Source: Anaeroplasmataceae bacterium | GTDB lineage: Bacteria; Bacillota_I; Bacilli_A; Acholeplasmatales; Anaeroplasmataceae | DNA length: 10,259 nucleotides | Assembly (NCBI GenBank): GCA_029050385.1 | Contig: JAIDMV010000276.1 | Span: 1 to 10,259 of the forward strand | Direction: 5' to 3' | Shown: positions 7,673 to 10,259 of the stretch, piece after piece | How positions within the stretch are numbered: position 1 is the stretch's first letter | Layout: every line of letters starts with the position of its first letter | Program-made: the position numbers and the translations under genes | The notes under the pieces: generated by a model | Seen by the model: the letters and a program-made list of their open reading frames with translations, nothing else | What the model was told of the DNA's origin: nothing | The model's database searches: none

Positions 7673-9088
7673 TTACCCTCTCCTTTCAATTTTAAAATCT
7701 TTTAATCGATATTTTTTATGTTCTATTACAGTATCTAACACTGTTATTGTATAATCTAAGCTTGCAGCATACATCAAGCTATACACTGTCATTAATACGG
7801 TAATATTCTCTGAATTATACGAAATGACTTCACTCGCTTGAAGCTTATTCTCTACCATATTTGCCTCTAAGAAGTTTTTGATTTCAACTTCATTATAAGC
7901 AGACTTGAATTGTTGTAGGAATTCTTGAGTTAGTGTAAAATCTAAGCTGATTGCATCTAAAGTCTGATTATAATTTCTTGTATAGCTTCCTCTTGGAGAA
8001 TATAAAGAATTATCTTGCGTAAAAATCTTGGTTTGATTTAAAGTGTACATTGTATCTACTAAACGCATAGCCTTATCAATTTTACCCTTTTCATTGGAAT
8101 TCTTGATATGCTTTAATACTGTGTTGAGTTTACCAATGATATTATCATCCTCACTCAACAAGAATTTAATCTTTCCAATAGTTGAATTGATATAAGTTCT
8201 ATTCTTGTTATCAATCTCTGTGACAAATGTGTCAATTGAATTAAAAACATCAATGACCTCATCAATTGCTTTAGAAGCTTTTTGTGTAGCAATATCTACC
8301 GCAGGGTATCTTCTCTTATAATCATTAACAATCATACTCATCGCAAATTCATCATTAGCTAACTCCTCTAACTTTGAAACGATGGATAATCGGTAACGAT
8401 TAATGTTATCTGAGGTTTTCATTCTAAGATAGCTTCTATCATAAATCTCTGTTTTGAATGTCATTAAACGCTCCATTAAGTCTTTTATCTCTGAAGTCTC
8501 AACAACACTACTGATATATTCTTTTAATCGACTATCTAATCTACGTAAAGCTCGAATCAATTGCTTTGTATTATTATAAACAGCATTAAACTGTGTCACA
8601 TAATCAGCATTATCTGGATTATTTAAAATTGAATAAATTGTATAGATATATCCTTGATACTCGTTGACATAAATCTCATAGGATTCTTGATCATCTCCAT
8701 AGGATTCAGCAGCCATAGGATATGCTGTAATTAAAGCTTCACATATCGTAATTGCCATATCTGAGAAATTCAAGATTTCCTCATAGTCATTGGTAACATC
8801 TATATATATCCAACCACACTCTTCCATTCTTCTTAGAATATAATTTGCAAGCTCACGTTTGGATTGAGGATTTGATTCTTCATCTTCCTCATCCTCAACA
8901 TCATACAAGTAAGAGCTATTATCTAAGAAATTTACTAAGTCATCTACTACAATTTTCTTTTCTATTCCTAGAATAGAACCCGTCTCATAAGTCTTAAAGC
9001 TTTGTAATATTGAAGCTAAATAAATACGCTTATTTTTAGACGCTAGTAAAGAGAAAAAATTATCTGGTATCATACCAAAAAAATCCAT
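7673..9088 (-). CDS. JetA/MksF-like kleisin subunit (Wadjet JetA family)
   Basis: Protein of 471 residues, expected to be the kleisin that closes the SMC ring (MukF/MksF/JetA). The opening MDFFGMIPDNFFSLLASKN is the start I associate with the JetA/DUF5716 group of type III Wadjet. An acidic loop (DVEDEEDEES, residues 63-72) precedes a winged-helix-like block (LRRMEECGWIYID, 85-97); a long helical middle follows, and the C-terminus (about 425-471) is a second small domain that in kleisins contacts the SMC head. Start chosen at ATG 9088, since AGGTGGG (9097-9103) sits 8 nt upstream. An in-frame GTG at 9115 has no ribosome binding site and lies only about 5 nt from the predicted transcription start. 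First gene of the operon, with jetB-like following after 2 nt. No TOPRIM nuclease (JetD) gene is near. Confidence 0.78.
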   Translation of the reverse strand: MDFFGMIPDNFFSLLASKNKRIYLASILQSFKTYETGSILGIEKKIVVDDLVNFLDNSSYLYDVEDEEDEESNPQSKRELANYILRRMEECGWIYIDVTNDYEEILNFSDMAITICEALITAYPMAAESYGDDQESYEIYVNEYQGYIYTIYSILNNPDNADYVTQFNAVYNNTKQLIRALRRLDSRLKEYISSVVETSEIKDLMERLMTFKTEIYDRSYLRMKTSDNINRYRLSIVSKLEELANDEFAMSMIVNDYKRRYPAVDIATQKASKAIDEVIDVFNSIDTFVTEIDNKNRTYINSTIGKIKFLLSEDDNIIGKLNTVLKHIKNSNEKGKIDKAMRLVDTMYTLNQTKIFTQDNSLYSPRGSYTRNYNQTLDAISLDFTLTQEFLQQFKSAYNEVEIKNFLEANMVENKLQASEVISYNSENITVLMTVYSLMYAASLDYTITVLDTVIEHKKYRLKDFKIERRG

Positions 9089-9096
9089 AGCTTTTT

Positions 9097-9103
9097 CCCA
9101 CCT
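9097..9103 (-). promoter_or_regulatory. Ribosome binding site deciding the jetA-like start
   Basis: AGGTGGG, 8 nt before ATG 9088. The alternative in-frame GTG at 9115 has only AT-rich sequence upstream. Confidence 0.7.
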
Positions 9104-9126
9104 ATCTTTTTTCACTATTTTAGTCT

Positions 9127-9155
9127 ATTTTATCAAAAAATCGTAATAAATACAA
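9127..9155 (-). promoter_or_regulatory. Promoter of the SMC-sepF operon
   Basis: Minus strand: -35 TTGTAT (9155-9150), 17-nt spacer, -10 TAAAAT (9132-9127) preceded by TGA, an extended -10. The expected transcription start is near 9120. It begins one base after the T-run of the upstream terminator. Confidence 0.6.
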
Positions 9156-9156
9156 G

Positions 9157-9188
9157 AAAAAGCCCCATATTTTTCAATAAATATGAGG
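9157..9188 (-). terminator. Hairpin terminator after the pseudouridine synthase gene
   Basis: Minus strand: CCTCATATTT (9188-9179), 6-nt loop, AAATATGGGG (9172-9163), a 10-bp stem with one T-G wobble, then C and a run of five T (9161-9157). An AAAAAG/CTTTTT pair flanks the stem. It lies 26 nt after the stop codon. Confidence 0.8.
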
Positions 9189-9214
9189 TTCTTTTTAAAT
9201 ATATATTTAAAAGC

Positions 9215-9916
9215 TTATGATTTTTCAGCTTTTAAAAGATTTATTTCTTCTTCTGTAAGGAAGCGATACTCCCCTTCTTTTAAATCCAAAGGTAATTCTA
9301 ATCCACCAAAGGATATTCTTTTTAATGAAGTAACCCCCATCCCTAGAATCTGCATCATTCTTTTTATTTGATGAAACTTTCCTTCATAAATTGTTATTTT
9401 ACCTTTTTGAGGTTCAAGTAAAATGAATTCAGCTGGCTTACAGATATAACCATCCTCTAATACAATGCCCTCTTGAAATTGTTTTATAAAAGATTCCTTA
9501 AATTCTCCTGTGAAGGTCAGTTCGTACGTTTTGGCAACATGATGCTTAGGAGATAGAAGCTCATGAGCTAGCTTACCATCATTGGTAATCAATAAAAAAC
9601 CTGTTGTATCTTTATCTAAACGCCCTACTGGGAAAAGTCCTTTTTGGGTTTCTTCTATTAAATCTAAAACCGTTGGTTCTTTAGAATCAAAGGTGGCACT
9701 CACATACCCTTTGGGCTTATTGAGTAATAAATACATCTGTCTTTGATATTCGACAGACTGATTTAAAATGATGATTTCATCTTTTTCTTCATCCACTTTA
9801 ATATCATCATCAAATACAGCTTCACCATTCAAAAGGACGTATCCCTTACGAATAAAGTTTTTTACTTCCTTTCTAGAACCATATCCCATATGAGCAAGCA
9901 ATTTGTCTAGTCGCAT
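9215..9916 (-). CDS. rRNA pseudouridine synthase, RsuA/RluB family
   Basis: Enzyme of 233 residues that converts a specific uridine in ribosomal RNA to pseudouridine. It has an N-terminal S4 RNA-binding domain (1-48, MRLDKLLAHMGYGSRKEV...) and the catalytic domain with the family motif GRLDKDTTGFLLITNDG (98-114), where D101 is the catalytic aspartate. KTYE then follows, and near the end the RsuA/RluB signature EGKFHQIKRMM with LKRISFGGLELP. The short length, like E. coli RsuA and Bacillus YtzG, makes 16S U516 the most likely target, but RluB, RluE or RluF-type 23S activity cannot be excluded. Start ATG 9916 has AAGGAA (9925-9930) 8 nt upstream and overlaps the end of the thioesterase gene by 10 nt, so the two are co-transcribed. 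Confidence 0.92.
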   Translation of the reverse strand: MRLDKLLAHMGYGSRKEVKNFIRKGYVLLNGEAVFDDDIKVDEEKDEIIILNQSVEYQRQMYLLLNKPKGYVSATFDSKEPTVLDLIEETQKGLFPVGRLDKDTTGFLLITNDGKLAHELLSPKHHVAKTYELTFTGEFKESFIKQFQEGIVLEDGYICKPAEFILLEPQKGKITIYEGKFHQIKRMMQILGMGVTSLKRISFGGLELPLDLKEGEYRFLTEEEINLLKAEKS

Positions 9917-10259
9917 ACATCAATTTCCTTAATGTCATCTTTAATTTCATAACACATTTCATCCTCATAGGAAGCATCTGTAATTGCCTCATCTGGCATG
10001 ACAAGATATTTGATTTCTCCACTTGCCAAAACTTCTTTATTCTCGTTAAATATTTTACATTCCGCGATAAAATATCTATTCGTTTTTTTTATGATTTTGC
10101 CAATTCCTTTCAGTTCTTCATTGTAAGGAACAGGCTTACGATACTTTGTCGATAAATCTAAAGTCACAGCCAGCTTTCTTGGTTCTAATACCCAGAATGC
10201 TCTACATGCAAGCTCATCTAGCATTGCGCTAATCATTCCTCCATGAACACGTCCAGGAT
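9907..10259 (-). CDS. PaaI-family hotdog thioesterase, 5' part beyond the window
   Basis: Partial gene; the reading frame stays open through the window edge. Codons above the first visible Met (10236) read PGRVHGG, so that Met is internal: PGRVHGGMISAMLDEL is the PaaI/YigI-type thioesterase signature (HGGxxxxLxDE) on the central helix of the hotdog fold. The visible part (117 complete codons) covers that helix and the later strands, including LDLSTKYRKPVP and ASGEIKYLVMP. Family members hydrolyse acyl-CoA thioesters in the cytoplasm as multimers; the substrate cannot be told here. An acidic, Asp/Glu-rich tail (last 30 residues) extends past the usual fold end. The stop overlaps the pseudouridine synthase start by 10 nt. 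Confidence 0.85.
   Translation of the reverse strand, partial: PGRVHGGMISAMLDELACRAFWVLEPRKLAVTLDLSTKYRKPVPYNEELKGIGKIIKKTNRYFIAECKIFNENKEVLASGEIKYLVMPDEAITDASYEDEMCYEIKDDIKEIDVCD

Noticed and set aside
3479..9088. Calling this a complete anti-plasmid Wadjet defence system
   Set aside because: No JetD-like TOPRIM nuclease is encoded between the flanking terminators, and DNA cutting by Wadjet needs JetD. The neighbours are housekeeping-type genes with no sign of a defence island.
9183..9371. Plus-strand open frame of 62 codons
   Set aside because: Antisense to the pseudouridine synthase gene; it begins inside the terminator hairpin, and no good ribosome binding site is apparent.

Overview
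The window is AT-rich bacterial DNA and looks like an anaerobic, low-GC Bacillota. Gene content (a monomeric group B-type [FeFe]-hydrogenase, a Na/Pi cotransporter with a PhoU tail, SepF) and strong Shine-Dalgarno sites suggest a gut Clostridia or Erysipelotrichia relative. That placement is an inference from style and content, not from a marker gene. All eight genes lie on the minus strand, so transcription runs from high to low coordinates.

Layout in transcription order. (1) 10259-9215: the 3' part of a PaaI-type hotdog thioesterase, cut by the window edge, overlaps by 10 nt an RsuA/RluB-type rRNA pseudouridine synthase and ends at a hairpin terminator (9157-9188). (2) 9155-3438: one compact operon with its own promoter. 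It encodes a JetA/MksF-like kleisin subunit, a JetB/MksE-like winged-helix subunit, a 1090-residue JetC/MksB-like SMC ATPase and a short SepF-like cell-division protein, and ends in a hairpin (3438-3468). Junctions are 2 nt, a 4-nt overlap (ATGA) and a 1-nt overlap (TAATG). (3) 3412-1612: a Na/Pi cotransporter with a PhoU-like C-terminal domain, behind an extended -10 promoter. (4) 1583-23: an [FeFe]-hydrogenase behind a near-consensus promoter.

The most interesting region is the SMC operon. Wadjet defence operons are jetABCD, where JetD is the TOPRIM-type nuclease that cuts plasmid DNA. Here the A, B and C genes look intact, but no JetD is present between the flanking terminators, and the position after jetC is taken by a SepF-like gene translationally coupled to the SMC gene. 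This suggests a nuclease-less MksBEF-type condensin tied to the division machinery, or a defence complex with a different effector. Both readings are hypotheses.

No tRNA, rRNA, CRISPR array, insertion sequence or prophage signal was seen. There is no gene-free stretch longer than 300 bases; the largest gap (3319-3478) holds a terminator and a promoter.
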